From assembly GCF_001995215.1 (NCBI RefSeq), contig NZ_MUXN01000016.1, positions 255,705 through 319,704 of the forward strand: a stretch of 64,000 nucleotides of DNA. The letters are read 5' to 3'. Source of the DNA: Amycolatopsis azurea DSM 43854 (lineage in GTDB: Bacteria; Actinomycetota; Actinomycetes; Mycobacteriales; Pseudonocardiaceae). Both the position numbers and the translations under genes were made by a program. Of this stretch, positions 25,773-35,502 are shown piece by piece (within the stretch, counting starts at the first letter, position 1; every line of letters begins with the position of its first letter). A model generated the notes under the pieces. That model was not told the DNA's origin, made no database searches, and saw nothing but the letters and a program-made list of their open reading frames with translations.

Positions 25773-27182
25773 TCAGAGGGTGGTGCCGGGGGTGGCGAGG
25801 ACGTCGGCGCGGGCCGAAGCATCCGAAGCGCCCGAAGTGCCAGGAGCGGGCGTAGCGGGTGCAGTGGGCTTAGCCGGCGCGGAGCCACCCAGGGCGGCGG
25901 TGAGCAGCGTGACGATCTGCGACGAGATCGCCGCCCGCCGCGCCTCGAAATCGGCGTCGGTCAGCGCCGAAGGATCGGCAGGTGTGCCGAGGACGGGCGT
26001 GTGCAGGTGCCCGCCCGCGATCCCGGCCAGCCCGAGTCCCGTCCGCAGCCGGTTGCTTCTGAACATGGACTCGTTCGACAGATAGTTGCCGCCGCCACCG
26101 GAAGCTGCGATCTCACCGGGCTTCGGCGCGTCCGTCCGGCAGACCGCGGTCCCGGTTCCCGGATGACCGCTGTCCGGCCAGACGCAGAACGCCTGGTTGT
26201 ACTGCACGTCGTACGCCCCTGCGGGCGCGGCGAGCATCTTTTCGTACGGCAGCGTGGTTTCGATGAACTGGACGTCCGGCTGCGGCCAGCCGTCGGCGGG
26301 CGGGACCGGACCCTTCACCGGCACGTCCAGGTTGTCCGGCGAACCGCCGCGCCAGGCTCCGGCCCACCGCTCGATGTCGAACCGGCCGGGGCGGCCCTGG
26401 CTGATCGTCATGATCAGTTCCGGGCGGCGGAGGCGGTCCTTGAACGCCTGTCCGTAGGCCGCCTCGACGATCCCGGCGTCGAAGTAGCTCCACACCACCG
26501 GGAACGACACGGCCTGCACCTGCGCGGGCCCGGCCGGGGTCTGGATCACCTTGCCGTCCAGGTGCAGTGCGGCGGCACCGGACGGGTTCCCGATGCGGAC
26601 GCCCGCGCCGTTGAGGGTGAACGGGTCGAATCCGCTCACCAGCACTCGGCGCGGCTTCGGGCCGGACGGGAAGCGGGAGTCGTCGAGTCCGCGCGCGCCG
26701 ACGTCGAACGTCTTCAGCAGACCGGCACGGGCGGGCGCGGAGAGCGGGAACCGCGGCGTCCACTGACGCAGCGCCTTGCTCATCTGGAGGCGCGCCCAGT
26801 ACAGCGGCCGGTCGTCGGCCTTGTCGATGCTCCCGAGATCGGGACGGCGGCCCTGCGCGCGGTCGACCGCGGTCCGCCAGAGCCCGGCACCGGCGGTCTC
26901 GGCGAGTTTTTCGGCGCGCAAAGCGGTCTTCGTCGCGCAGAGCCGCGTCGTGAAGTCGGAGACGAGCTTGTCGAAACCGGCGAGCCGGACCAGTTCGGGA
27001 CCGACCGCCGGGCCGCCGGAAGGCATGGTCGCGGCGAGCCGCTTCTCTTCGACGGTGATCGCCGCGGAGTCGTCGAAGCAGGCACGCGCGCCTTCGGCTC
27101 GCGCGACGCCGGGGACCGCGAGGACGGGGAGGGCGATAAGCAGCGGGAGGAGCGCGCCCCACCGCCTGCCGGGAGTCTTCAT
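25773..27182 (-). CDS. Secreted pyroglutamyl-peptidase I-like protein with Cys-to-Ser change
   Basis: The 469-residue protein has a Sec signal peptide (about residues 1-30, ending VARAEG), an alpha-helical region of unknown role (31-175), a C15-like domain (about 178-400), and a Pro/Ala/Thr-rich tail. The C15 features are LVSGFDPFTLN (181-191), the Glu in FDIERWAG (E271) and the His in GGHLHTP (H392/H394). The catalytic-Cys position of the family (GxYxCN) reads G365-N-Y-L-S369-N, so Ser replaces the nucleophile. It may be an inactive binder or a serine variant. It is divergent from ggt. Confidence 0.7.
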   Translation of the reverse strand: MKTPGRRWGALLPLLIALPVLAVPGVARAEGARACFDDSAAITVEEKRLAATMPSGGPAVGPELVRLAGFDKLVSDFTTRLCATKTALRAEKLAETAGAGLWRTAVDRAQGRRPDLGSIDKADDRPLYWARLQMSKALRQWTPRFPLSAPARAGLLKTFDVGARGLDDSRFPSGPKPRRVLVSGFDPFTLNGAGVRIGNPSGAAALHLDGKVIQTPAGPAQVQAVSFPVVWSYFDAGIVEAAYGQAFKDRLRRPELIMTISQGRPGRFDIERWAGAWRGGSPDNLDVPVKGPVPPADGWPQPDVQFIETTLPYEKMLAAPAGAYDVQYNQAFCVWPDSGHPGTGTAVCRTDAPKPGEIAASGGGGNYLSNESMFRSNRLRTGLGLAGIAGGHLHTPVLGTPADPSALTDADFEARRAAISSQIVTLLTAALGGSAPAKPTAPATPAPGTSGASDASARADVLATPGTTL

Positions 27183-27280
27183 GGGACCGCATTCTGCTCA
27201 GCACGGCGGGGCCGCACCACCGACGAACGCAGGGCTGGACGGGTCTTGTCCGAGGTGGACAGGCGGGGCAGACTCGCGCC

Positions 27281-29092
27281 ATGGCCGCGCACAGAAGCAC
27301 TCCGGTACGTATCACCGCAGTCACCGCGATCGCCGCCCTGGTCGTCACCGCCGCGCCGGGCACCGCGACGGCGGCGCCACCGACACCCAAGTCCCCGGTC
27401 GCCGTCGGTTACCTGGGCGCGGTGTCGAGCATCGACGCGGACGCGACCGCGATCGGCACGAAGATCCTGCGCGAGGGCGGCAACGCCGTGGACGCCGCCG
27501 TCGCGACGGCGGCCGCGCTGGGGGTCACCGACCCGTTCTCCGCCGGGGTCGGCGGTGGCGGCTTCTTCGTCTACTACGACGCGCGCACCGGCAAGGTGCA
27601 CACGCTCGACGGCCGCGAGACCGCGCCGTCGTCGGCGAACGAGAACCTCTTCGTCGAGAACGGCAAGGCGATCCCGTTCGCCGAAGCCGTCACCAGCGGA
27701 CTGAGCGTCGGCGTGCCCGGCACGCCCGCCACCTGGCAGGAAGCCCTGCGCAAGTGGGGGACGAAGTCGCTGGCGAGGGCGATCAAGCCCGCCGAAGACC
27801 TCGCCCGCAAGGGTTTCACCGTCGACCAGACCTTCACCACCCAGATCTCGAACAACGCCGCCCGCTTCTCGGCGTTCCCGTCGACCCGGTCGCTGTACCT
27901 GCCCGGCGGGGCGCCGCCCGCGGTCGGCACGACGTTCAAGAACCCGGACCTCGCCGGGACGTACGCGCAACTCGCCGCGAAGGGCACCGACGCGCTCTAC
28001 CGCGGCCCGATCGGCGCCGACGTCGTCGACACGGTCCGGAAGCCGCCGGTCGACCCGGCCTCGACGCTGAACGTCCGCCCGGGTGACCTGAGGACGGCCG
28101 ACCTCGCCAAGTACCGCGTCGTCGAACGGAAGCCGACCAAGACCGAGTACCGCGGCCTCGACGTCTACGGGATGCCCGCGCCGTCGTCCGGCGGTCTGAC
28201 AGTCGGCGAGGCGCTGAACATCCTCGAGAACACGAAGCTCTCCAAGCTGGAGAAGGCCGACTACCTGCACTACTTCCTGGAGTCGACCCGGTACGCCTTC
28301 GCCGACCGCAACCGGTGGATCGGCGACCCGGCCTTCGTCGACGTCCCGGCGAAGGAACTGATCAGCCAGAAGTTCGCCGACAGCCGCGCGTGCCTGATCG
28401 ACCCCGCGAAGGCCGGGACGAGCCCTGTCGCGCCCGCCGATCCGCGCAAGCCGGCGCCGTGCGTGGCGGGGACTAACGCCGCCCCGACGCCGTACGAGGG
28501 CGAGAACACCACGCACCTCACGGTCGCCGACCGGTGGGGCAACGTCGTCGCGTACACGCTGACCATCGAGCAGGAGGGCGGGAGCGGCATCGTCGTGCCG
28601 GGCCGCGGGTTCCTCCTCAACAACGAGCTGACCGACTTCTCCTTCACCCCGGTGACGCCGGGCGTGCCCGACCCGAACCTGCCGGGCCCGGCCAAGCGGC
28701 CGCGCTCGTCGATGGCGCCGACCATCGTGCTCGACCACGGCAAGCCGTTCCTCGCCGTCGGCTCGCCCGGTGGCGCGTCGATCATCACCACCGTGCTGCA
28801 GGTCCTCACCGGCCGCATCGACCGCGGCCTGAAGCTCGTCGACGCGATCGCCGAACCGCGCGCCTCGCAGCGCAACTCGGCGGCCGCGCAGGTCGAGCAG
28901 GCGTTCCTCGACCAGACCGACGTGCTCGCGATCCTCAAGGCCAAGGGACAGGGCTTCTCGACGGCGCCCGCGGAGATCGGGGCCGCGACCGGCGTCGAAC
29001 GGCTACGGGACGGCCGTTGGCTCGCCGCGGCGGAACCCACGCGGCGGGGCGGCGGCTCGGCGGCCGTGGTCCTGCCCTGGCCACCCCGGTAG
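27281..29092 (+). CDS. ggt: Gamma-glutamyltransferase
   Basis: It cleaves and transfers gamma-glutamyl groups, for example from glutathione, outside the membrane. The 603-residue precursor has a Sec signal (residues 1 to about 31), a large subunit, and the self-cleavage site NTTHLTVADRWGN, where T410 would become the N-terminal nucleophile of the small subunit. The GGxGGGGF-like loop (SAGVGGGGFFVYY) is near residue 91. The ATG at 27281 follows CAGACT by 6 nt, suggesting little or no leader. Actinobacteria mostly lack glutathione, so the natural substrate is uncertain. Confidence 0.9.
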   Translation: MAAHRSTPVRITAVTAIAALVVTAAPGTATAAPPTPKSPVAVGYLGAVSSIDADATAIGTKILREGGNAVDAAVATAAALGVTDPFSAGVGGGGFFVYYDARTGKVHTLDGRETAPSSANENLFVENGKAIPFAEAVTSGLSVGVPGTPATWQEALRKWGTKSLARAIKPAEDLARKGFTVDQTFTTQISNNAARFSAFPSTRSLYLPGGAPPAVGTTFKNPDLAGTYAQLAAKGTDALYRGPIGADVVDTVRKPPVDPASTLNVRPGDLRTADLAKYRVVERKPTKTEYRGLDVYGMPAPSSGGLTVGEALNILENTKLSKLEKADYLHYFLESTRYAFADRNRWIGDPAFVDVPAKELISQKFADSRACLIDPAKAGTSPVAPADPRKPAPCVAGTNAAPTPYEGENTTHLTVADRWGNVVAYTLTIEQEGGSGIVVPGRGFLLNNELTDFSFTPVTPGVPDPNLPGPAKRPRSSMAPTIVLDHGKPFLAVGSPGGASIITTVLQVLTGRIDRGLKLVDAIAEPRASQRNSAAAQVEQAFLDQTDVLAILKAKGQGFSTAPAEIGAATGVERLRDGRWLAAAEPTRRGGGSAAVVLPWPPR

Positions 29093-29095
29093 CCG

Positions 29096-29167
29096 AAGGG
29101 GACTTTCCCCGCATCTCACGCGGTGAAGGGCGCTTTCCTCGCATGTCATGCGGGGAAAGCGCCCTTC
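29096..29167. repeat. Palindrome after ggt, GAAGG-CGCTTTC family, copy 2
   Basis: Arms 29125-29145 and 29147-29167 (left arm begins GAAGGGCGCTTTCCTCGCAT) pair over 21 bp with one G-T pair around one T. A partial copy (GGGGACTTTCCCCGCATC) precedes it. The core matches the element at 2-78. Confidence 0.85.
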
Positions 29168-29275
29168 AGCGACCGCACAGGGAGAGCGGGCGCGCCGGGG
29201 AAGCGGGACCCTTCTAGACTTCTCGACGATGTTCGCCCAGTCAGAGGTACCCGTCCCCCCGGTGGAGGTGCGTTG

Positions 29276-30202
29276 ATGCGCTTGGTCTTCGCCGGTACCC
29301 CGGAACCCGCCGTCCCGTCGCTGCGGGCGCTTCTCGCGTCCGAAGAGCACGAGGTCGTCGCCGTGGTCACCCGTCCCGACGCGCAGGCGGGCCGCGGCCG
29401 CCGGGTCGTCCGGTCCCCGATCGGCGCGCTGGCCGACGAACACGGGATCGAGGTGCTGACCCCGCCGAAGGCGAGCGACCCCGCGTTCCTCGCCCGGCTC
29501 GCGGAGATCGCCCCGGACGCGTGCCCGGTGGTCGCCTACGGCGCGCTGCTGTCCCAGGCCGCGCTGGACATCCCGGCGCACGGCTGGGTCAACCTGCACT
29601 TCTCGCTGCTGCCCGCGTGGCGCGGCGCCGCGCCGGTCCAGGCCGCGATCCGCGCCGGTGACGAGATCACCGGCGCTTCGACCTTCCGCATCGTCAAGGA
29701 ACTCGACGCGGGCCCGGTCTACGGCGTGATCACCGAGCAGATCGCCGCCGGTGACACGGCCGGGGAGTTGCTCGGCAGGCTGGCGGAGTCCGGGGCGAAG
29801 CTGCTCGTGTCCACGATGGACGGAATCGCCGACGGCACGCTGCGCGCGGTCGCGCAGACCGGCGACGGTGTCAGCTACGCGCCCAAGGTGACCGTCGAGG
29901 ACGCGCGTGTGTCGTTCGCCGACCCGGCCGCCGCGGTCGACCGGCAGATCCGCGCGGTCAGCCCGGAACCGGGCGCGTGGGCGGAATTCCGGGGCGAGCG
30001 GCTGAAGCTCGGCCCGGTGACGGTCGTCGACGAGCCGGGTCCCCCGCCGGGCGAACTCGTCGTGGAACGCAAGCGGGTCCTGGTCGGCACGGCGTCGAAA
30101 CCGGTGCGGCTGGGCGAAGTGCAGGCGCAGGGGAAGAAGCGGATGGCGGCCACCGACTGGGCGCGCGGTACGAGGATCGAACAAGGAGAGCGCCTGCAGT
30201 GA
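29276..30202 (+). CDS. fmt: Methionyl-tRNA formyltransferase
   Basis: It formylates initiator Met-tRNA. The 308-residue protein has the N-terminal formyltransferase domain with [11 protein letters not shown], the catalytic [17 protein letters not shown] loop, and a C-terminal tRNA-binding domain. ATG at 29276 has GGAGGTG upstream; an earlier in-frame start would run through the palindrome. Its stop overlaps the rsmB start. Confidence 0.95.
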   Translation: MRLVFAGTPEPAVPSLRALLASEEHEVVAVVTRPDAQAGRGRRVVRSPIGALADEHGIEVLTPPKASDPAFLARLAEIAPDACPVVAYGALLSQAALDIPAHGWVNLHFSLLPAWRGAAPVQAAIRAGDEITGASTFRIVKELDAGPVYGVITEQIAAGDTAGELLGRLAESGAKLLVSTMDGIADGTLRAVAQTGDGVSYAPKVTVEDARVSFADPAAAVDRQIRAVSPEPGAWAEFRGERLKLGPVTVVDEPGPPPGELVVERKRVLVGTASKPVRLGEVQAQGKKRMAATDWARGTRIEQGERLQ

Positions 30203-31635
30203 ACGAGCGTAGGGAACGTCGGCCGTCGAGGCCGCAGCGAGGCCGTCCGGCCCCGCGCAAGGAAGGGCCCAGCCGCCCGCCGCAGATCGACCCGGCCCGG
30301 CAGGTCGCCTTCGACGTCCTGCGCGCGGTGCGGGAGGACGACGCGTACGCGAACCTGGTGCTGCCGCAGCTGCTGCGCAACCGCCGGATCTCCGGCCGCG
30401 ACGCCGCGCTGGCCACCGAACTGACCTACGGCACCTGCCGCGCGGTCGGCATGCTGGACGCCGTCATCGCGGCTTGCCTGGACCGCCCGCTGGAGAAGGT
30501 CGACGCCATCGTGCTGGACGGCCTGCGGCTCGGCGCGTACCAGCTGCTGCGCACCCGCATTCCCCAGCACGCCGCCGTCGGGTCCACTGTGGACCTCGTC
30601 CGTGCCGAAGTCGGTTCCTGGATCGCGGGTTTCGTGAACGCCGTGCTGCGCTCGGTGTCCGAAAAGGACGAAGAGACCTGGCTGAACGAGCTGGCGCCGG
30701 ATGAGGCCGCCGACCCGATCGGCGCCTACGCGCTGCGGACCGCGCACCCGCGCTGGGTCGCGCGTTCGTTCGCGGAAGCGTTGGGGGACAAGGGAGCCGA
30801 GCTGAAGGCGGCCCTGGAGGCCGACGACGACCGCCCCGACGTGCACCTGGTCGCCCGCCCCGGTGAGATCAGCGCCGACGAACTGGCCGCCATCACCGGC
30901 GGCGACGTCGCCCCGTACTCGCCCTACGGCGTCCGGCTGCCCTCGGGCTCCGGCGACCCCGGCGACATCGAGCCGATCAAGGAGAAACTGGCCGCGGTCC
31001 AGGACGAGGGCAGTCAGCTGTGCGCGGTCGCCGTCACGAAGGTCCCGCTCACCGGCTCCGACGAACGCTGGCTCGACCTGTGCGCCGGTCCAGGCGGCAA
31101 GGCCGCGCTGCTGGGCGCGCTGGCGTCGATCAGCGGCGCGACCGTGGACGCCGTCGAGAAGGCGCCGCACCGCGCGAAGCTGATCGAGAACGCCGTCCAA
31201 GGGCTTCCTGTGACCGTCCACGTCGCCGACGGCCGTGAAACCGACCTCGAACCGGGCTACGACCGCGTCCTCGTCGACGCGCCGTGCAGCGGTCTTGGAT
31301 CGCTGCGCCGCCGGCCGGAAGCGCGCTGGCGCCGCCAGCCCGGCGACATCTCGGACCTGACGAAACTCCAGGGCCAGCTGATCACCGCGGCGCTGGACCT
31401 GGTCCGCCCCGGCGGCATCGTCACCTACGTCGTCTGCTCGCCGCACCTGGCCGAGACCGAAGGCGTCGTGGGGGAGACCGCGCGCCGCGCGAAAGCCGAG
31501 ATCGTCGACGCGCGGGAGTTCTTCCCCGGCGTCCCGCAGCTCGGCAACGGCCCGTACGTCCAGCTGTGGCCGCACCGGCACGGTACGGACGCGATGTTCT
31601 GCGCCGTCCTGCGGAAGCCGGAAACCACCGGGTGA
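30199..31635 (+). CDS. rsmB: 16S rRNA (cytosine-967-C5)-methyltransferase
   Basis: It methylates C967 of 16S rRNA using SAM. The 478-residue protein has a basic Arg/Pro N-terminal tail, a NusB-like RNA-binding domain (about 35-165), and the Rossmann methyltransferase domain with [14 protein letters not shown], the catalytic-Cys motif [16 protein letters not shown] and the second Cys in [15 protein letters not shown] start overlaps fmt with AAGGAGA upstream, the conserved fmt-rsmB pair. Confidence 0.92.
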   Translation: MNERRERRPSRPQRGRPAPRKEGPSRPPQIDPARQVAFDVLRAVREDDAYANLVLPQLLRNRRISGRDAALATELTYGTCRAVGMLDAVIAACLDRPLEKVDAIVLDGLRLGAYQLLRTRIPQHAAVGSTVDLVRAEVGSWIAGFVNAVLRSVSEKDEETWLNELAPDEAADPIGAYALRTAHPRWVARSFAEALGDKGAELKAALEADDDRPDVHLVARPGEISADELAAITGGDVAPYSPYGVRLPSGSGDPGDIEPIKEKLAAVQDEGSQLCAVAVTKVPLTGSDERWLDLCAGPGGKAALLGALASISGATVDAVEKAPHRAKLIENAVQGLPVTVHVADGRETDLEPGYDRVLVDAPCSGLGSLRRRPEARWRRQPGDISDLTKLQGQLITAALDLVRPGGIVTYVVCSPHLAETEGVVGETARRAKAEIVDAREFFPGVPQLGNGPYVQLWPHRHGTDAMFCAVLRKPETTG

Positions 31636-32138
31636 GCAGGGTCCTCGGCCTGGTCGCGAGCTCGTGCGGCGGACTGGACACCCGGTTCGCCGCGCAGCTC
31701 GCGAAACCGGCCGCGGACCGCGGCTGGGACCTCGCGATCACGCTGACCCCGACCGCGGCCCGCTGGCTGGAGAAGACCGGCGGGACCGGTGACCTCGAAG
31801 CGTGCACCAGGCTGCCCGTCCGCAGCACTTCCCGGCTGCCCGGCGAACCCCGGCCGCATCCGGATCCCTCGGTGTTCCTGTTCGCGCCCGCGTCCGCGAA
31901 CTCCGTGGCGAAACTGGCACTGGGCATCGCCGACAACCAGGCGCTGACCCTGCTCGGCGACGTCCTCGGCACGCCGGGGATCACGATCGTGCTGGGCTAC
32001 CAGATCCAGGACACGCGGGTGCACCATCCGGCCTGGCAACGGCATCTCGACACGCTCGCATCGGCGGGCGTCACCACCGCGCGGCTCACCCCGGACGCGT
32101 CCTGGACCTCGGTGCTGGACCTGCTTCCGACGCCTTAG
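31632..32138 (+). CDS. Flavoprotein of the CoaC/EpiD (HFCD) fold
   Basis: The 168-residue protein begins VLGLVASSCGGLDTRFAAQLAK and has FLFAPASANSVAKLALGIADN. That second motif is the NTxAK-like FMN-binding helix of phosphopantothenoylcysteine decarboxylase-type flavoproteins. A true CoaBC is encoded elsewhere in the window, so this one probably acts on a different substrate, which I cannot name. It overlaps rsmB by 4 nt and its end overlaps the convergent serine hydrolase gene by 4 nt. Confidence 0.7.
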   Translation: MSRVLGLVASSCGGLDTRFAAQLAKPAADRGWDLAITLTPTAARWLEKTGGTGDLEACTRLPVRSTSRLPGEPRPHPDPSVFLFAPASANSVAKLALGIADNQALTLLGDVLGTPGITIVLGYQIQDTRVHHPAWQRHLDTLASAGVTTARLTPDASWTSVLDLLPTP

Positions 32139-33250
32139 CGCGAGCAGAACGCCGTGTCGACGGCGGCGGCGAGATGCGCCGACGCCCCGTCCGGCAGCGG
32201 GTCCATGTTGGCGACGACGTTCACCCGCTTCCCGTGCGGAACCGCGCCGGAGATGTTCGAGAACCCGACGAGATTCCCGCCATGGCCCCAGAAAGTCCCG
32301 CCGCAGGACAGCGGGACGGAGCCGAGCCCGAGCCCGTAGGCGGCGCCGGGAATCCCCAGGTTCGCCGGAACGGTCCGCTGCATCTCCGCCTGCTGTGCCT
32401 TCGGCAGGAGACGGCCGTCGACGAGCGCCCCGTAGAAGCGGTTCAGGTCCTCACCCGTCGAGACGAGCCCGCCGGAAGCACCGGCCGCCGACGGGTCCAG
32501 TTCGGTGAAGTCGACCAGACCCGGCGCGTACCCCCTGGCGTGCGGCCGCGGCAGACTCTCGTCGCCGCGCAGCGGCAGGTAGGTGTCGCGCAGGCCGAGC
32601 GGCTTGGCGATCCTGCTCCGGATCTCGGTGGAGACCGATCGGCCGGTGAGTTTCTCGATGAGCATCCCGGCGATCACGTAGTTCGTGTTGGAGTAGGACC
32701 ACTTCGCGCCCGGCTCGAATTCCGGCGGATGCGCGAGGCCGATCGCCACCAGCTCTTCGGGTTCGGCGCCGCGATGCCGCCACTCGTCGATGTCGAGGTC
32801 GCGGACGTAGTTGTAGAGCCCGCTGGTGTGCTGGAGCAGCTGCCGGACGGTGATCTTGGTCCCGTCGTTGCCGTTCCCGCGCACGAGACCGGGCAGATAC
32901 CGGTCGATCGGCGTGTCCAGCCGGACCTTTCCTTCGGCGACCAGTTGCAGCACCACGACGGCGACGAAGGTCTTGGTGACACTGGCCGCCCGGAACTTCG
33001 AACCGTGCGGGAACGGCGTCCCGGTCTCGACGTTCCCGACGCCTTCGCGCTCCGACCACGTCCGGCCGGACGCGCTCGTCACGGTCGCCTGCGCGCCGGG
33101 AACGCCGTCCTGCACGAGTGTCTTCAGTGCTTTGTCGACCTCGTGATGGGAGCCGGTCACCGCGAGCGCCGGGGCGGCGGTCGTCGCCGCGAGCAGCGCG
33201 ACCAGTGATCCGACGGCGATGATCTTCTTGCCTGGCAAGGATTTTCGCAT
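32135..33250 (-). CDS. Secreted serine hydrolase, beta-lactamase/DD-peptidase family (S12)
   Basis: The 371-residue protein has a signal peptide (about residues 1-31, ending APALAV) and the three penicillin-recognising motifs: S90-V-T-K93 (SxxK), Y186-S-N188 (YxN), and a HGG triad near residue 320 (FWGHGGNLVG). These identify a D,D-carboxypeptidase/esterase type enzyme, likely acting on cell-wall peptides outside the cell. It follows alkaline phosphatase on the same strand, but a strong hairpin and its own -10 box separate them. Confidence 0.85.
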   Translation of the reverse strand: MRKSLPGKKIIAVGSLVALLAATTAAPALAVTGSHHEVDKALKTLVQDGVPGAQATVTSASGRTWSEREGVGNVETGTPFPHGSKFRAASVTKTFVAVVVLQLVAEGKVRLDTPIDRYLPGLVRGNGNDGTKITVRQLLQHTSGLYNYVRDLDIDEWRHRGAEPEELVAIGLAHPPEFEPGAKWSYSNTNYVIAGMLIEKLTGRSVSTEIRSRIAKPLGLRDTYLPLRGDESLPRPHARGYAPGLVDFTELDPSAAGASGGLVSTGEDLNRFYGALVDGRLLPKAQQAEMQRTVPANLGIPGAAYGLGLGSVPLSCGGTFWGHGGNLVGFSNISGAVPHGKRVNVVANMDPLPDGASAHLAAAVDTAFCSR

Positions 33251-33256
33251 GATTCA

Positions 33257-33262
33257 AAGTTA
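33257..33262 (-). promoter_or_regulatory. Predicted leaderless -10 box (TAACTT)
   Basis: On the minus strand TAACTT ends 6 nt before the ATG of the serine hydrolase gene. Confidence 0.5.
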
Positions 33263-33286
33263 GGGACGCCGCGGGGGAGCGGCCAT

Positions 33287-33322
33287 GGGGCAGGCCCCCA
33301 CCCCTCATCGGGGGCCTGCCCC
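33287..33322 (-). terminator. Terminator hairpin after alkaline phosphatase
   Basis: A perfect 13-bp stem, 33287-33299 with 33310-33322 (GGGGCAGGCCCCC and complement), has a 10-nt loop. It lies 17 nt beyond the phosphatase stop. No T-run follows, as is common in this GC range. Confidence 0.7.
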
Positions 33323-33338
33323 ACCTTCACGAAACCGA

Positions 33339-34724
33339 TCAGCGCAGCCGCAGAGCGCGCTTCAGGGTGTCGAAGAGGTCGGTCTGGTTGGTCAGGCCGA
33401 CGACGTTCGCCGCCTGCGGACCGTAACCCGCGACGCGGATCTGCGTGCCGGTGTGGTCCTGCGACGAGCCGGGCATGCCGGTGCCGTAGTTGATGGTCAT
33501 GTTCGCGCCCTCGTTGGTGATCAGGGTCGCGGTCTGGCCGGGGCTGACGGTGCCGTTGCCGATGATCTGGCTGGTGTGGCCGTGGTCGCCGGTGACGATC
33601 ACCAGGGTGTCGGGGTTGCTGCGCGCGAACGCGAGCCCGGCCGCGACGGCCTGGTCGAAGTCGATCGTCTCACCGATCTGGCCGCACGGGTCGGCGGCGT
33701 GGTCCTGCTTGTCGATGCTCGCGCCCTCGACCTGGAGGAAGAAACCCTTGTCCTTGCGGCGGTCGTCGAGCAGCGAGATCGCCTTGCGGGTCTGGTCGGC
33801 CAGCTTCGGCTGGGTCTTGGGCAGGGCGGGGTTCGGCGTGCAGCGGGTCGGCGGGGTGCCGCCCTGCTTCGCGGCCGGGCCGGTCCAGTTGACCGGCAGG
33901 TTGCCGGCGGCGAACAGGCCGAGCAGCGGCTTGCCCGGCTTGGCCGCGTCGAGGTCGGCCGCGGTGTTCACCACCTGGTAGCCGGCGGACTTCGCCTGGT
34001 CCAGCACGGTCTTGCCGGCGAACTTCCCGGCCTTGACCGTCTGGTCGAAGTACTTCGCGCCGCCGCCGAGCAGGACGTCCGGCTTGGTCTGGACCAGCTG
34101 CTCGGCGATGGAACCGGCGCCGCCGTTCTCCTTGGCGTTGACCGCGCACTTCTTGCTGGTCTCTTCGGGGCCCTTGCAGTCGCGGTTGACGACGTGCGAG
34201 CCGAGCACCGCCGGGGTGGCGTCCTGGACCTCGGCCGTGGTGACGTCACCGGTGCGCAGGCCCGAACGCTTGGCGATCTCGAGGATCGACGGGACGGCGT
34301 TGCCGTACGGGTCGACGGAGATCGCGCCGTTGTAGGTCTTCACACCGGTGGCCCAGCCGGTGCCGGAGGCGGCCGAGTCGGTCACGTAGTCGGGCTTCGA
34401 GGGGTTGTTCTTCTCGACCGCGTACGTCGTGTAGTCACCGGTGAGGGGGAGGCCGTCCATCGCGAGCCGCCCGGCCGCGCCGCGTTCGTAGTTGCGCGCC
34501 GACGTGATCTCGGACTGGCCCATGCCGTCGCCGATGAACAGGATGACGTTGCGGGCGTGGCCGCCCTTGATCGCGGCGCGCACGTCCTGGGTGCGGTCAC
34601 CCTGCGCGGACGCGAGGCGGGCGTCGTCGCCGGCGGCGAGCGCGGCGGGCGCCAGCGCGATGAGCGTGACGCCGAGCGCCCCGCCCGCGAGCCATTTGCG
34701 CCGTCCGGTGAACAGCGAAGCCAT
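33339..34724 (-). CDS. phoA: Secreted alkaline phosphatase (PhoA family)
   Basis: It releases phosphate from phosphomonoesters outside the cell. The 461-residue protein has a signal with a twin-arginine start ([13 protein letters not shown]), the metal site [15 protein letters not shown], the phosphorylated Ser in [19 protein letters not shown], and ligands in [15 protein letters not shown] and [13 protein letters not shown] 34724 is chosen over 34784 because AAGGAGA precedes it and the signal peptide starts there. A PHO box lies upstream, so phosphate starvation should induce it. Confidence 0.92.
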   Translation of the reverse strand: MASLFTGRRKWLAGGALGVTLIALAPAALAAGDDARLASAQGDRTQDVRAAIKGGHARNVILFIGDGMGQSEITSARNYERGAAGRLAMDGLPLTGDYTTYAVEKNNPSKPDYVTDSAASGTGWATGVKTYNGAISVDPYGNAVPSILEIAKRSGLRTGDVTTAEVQDATPAVLGSHVVNRDCKGPEETSKKCAVNAKENGGAGSIAEQLVQTKPDVLLGGGAKYFDQTVKAGKFAGKTVLDQAKSAGYQVVNTAADLDAAKPGKPLLGLFAAGNLPVNWTGPAAKQGGTPPTRCTPNPALPKTQPKLADQTRKAISLLDDRRKDKGFFLQVEGASIDKQDHAADPCGQIGETIDFDQAVAAGLAFARSNPDTLVIVTGDHGHTSQIIGNGTVSPGQTATLITNEGANMTINYGTGMPGSSQDHTGTQIRVAGYGPQAANVVGLTNQTDLFDTLKRALRLR

Positions 34725-34797
34725 TGCAGTTTCTCCTTGTGACACTTTGGGATACCTGGGGATCAGGGCAGTCCCATTAGTCACCGCGCATGTGTGC

Positions 34798-34830
34798 GGC
34801 CGGGGGTCTCCGGGTGAACACGGGAAGAAC
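34798..34830 (-). promoter_or_regulatory. PHO box upstream of alkaline phosphatase
   Basis: Read on the minus strand, three adjacent 11-bp units follow one another: GTTCTTCCCGT (34820-34830), GTTCACCCGGA (34809-34819) and the weaker GACCCCCGGCC (34798-34808). This is the direct-repeat layout of PhoP boxes described in Streptomyces, with the GTTCACC core intact in the middle unit. Confidence 0.6.
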
Positions 34831-34842
34831 AGCGGCGGTCCG

Positions 34843-35502
34843 CTAGCGCAGGCTGTGACCCGGTGCGACGATGCCTGTCTCGTAAGCGAACACCACCGCC
34901 TGACTGCGGTTGGCGGCGCCCAGTTTCCCGAAGATGTTGCCCACGTGGGTTTTGACGGTTTCGAGACTGATGACCAGATCGGCCGCTATGTCCACATTGG
35001 ACTTACCGGTGGCGATGAGCCGCAGCACCTCGGTCTCCCGTTTCGTCAGCGACGACGGCCGGGGCGCCAGACCGGACGGGGCCGGGCGCGCGGTGACCAT
35101 CCGCCGGATGGCGTCCGGGAACAGCAGCGTCTCCCCGGCGGCGATGGTCCGGATGGCGTGCGCGAACTCCTCCTTGCGCGCCCGCTTCAGCAGGAAACCG
35201 CTCGCCCCGGCCAGCAGCGCGTCGTAGACGTAGTCGTCGTTGTCGAACGTCGTGATCACGAGCACCTTCGGCGGCTCGGGGAACCCGGCCAGCACCCGCC
35301 GGGTCGCCTCGATCCCGTCCACCCCGGGCATCCGGACATCCATCAGGACCACGTCGGGATTCACCCGGCGCACCAGATCGACCACCTCGCCGCCGTCGCC
35401 CGCCTCGCCGACCACGGTCAGATCCGGCTGGTTGTCCAGCAAGGAGCGCAATCCGGCGCGCAGCAACGGTTCGTCGTCGACGATCAGGACACGAAGGGTC
35501 AT
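34843..35502 (-). CDS. NarL/LuxR-type response regulator
   Basis: The 219-residue protein has a receiver domain with phosphorylatable D55 (VLMDVRMPG) and acidic pair VDDE, then a LuxR-type helix-turn-helix (about 150-212, with [18 protein letters not shown]). ATG 35502 is chosen because it overlaps the kinase stop (ATGA) and starts the receiver fold (TLRVLIVDD). It pairs with the kinase just upstream. The target genes are unknown; it is not a PhoP-type regulator despite lying next to the phosphatase gene. Confidence 0.9.
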   Translation of the reverse strand: MTLRVLIVDDEPLLRAGLRSLLDNQPDLTVVGEAGDGGEVVDLVRRVNPDVVLMDVRMPGVDGIEATRRVLAGFPEPPKVLVITTFDNDDYVYDALLAGASGFLLKRARKEEFAHAIRTIAAGETLLFPDAIRRMVTARPAPSGLAPRPSSLTKRETEVLRLIATGKSNVDIAADLVISLETVKTHVGNIFGKLGAANRSQAVVFAYETGIVAPGHSLR

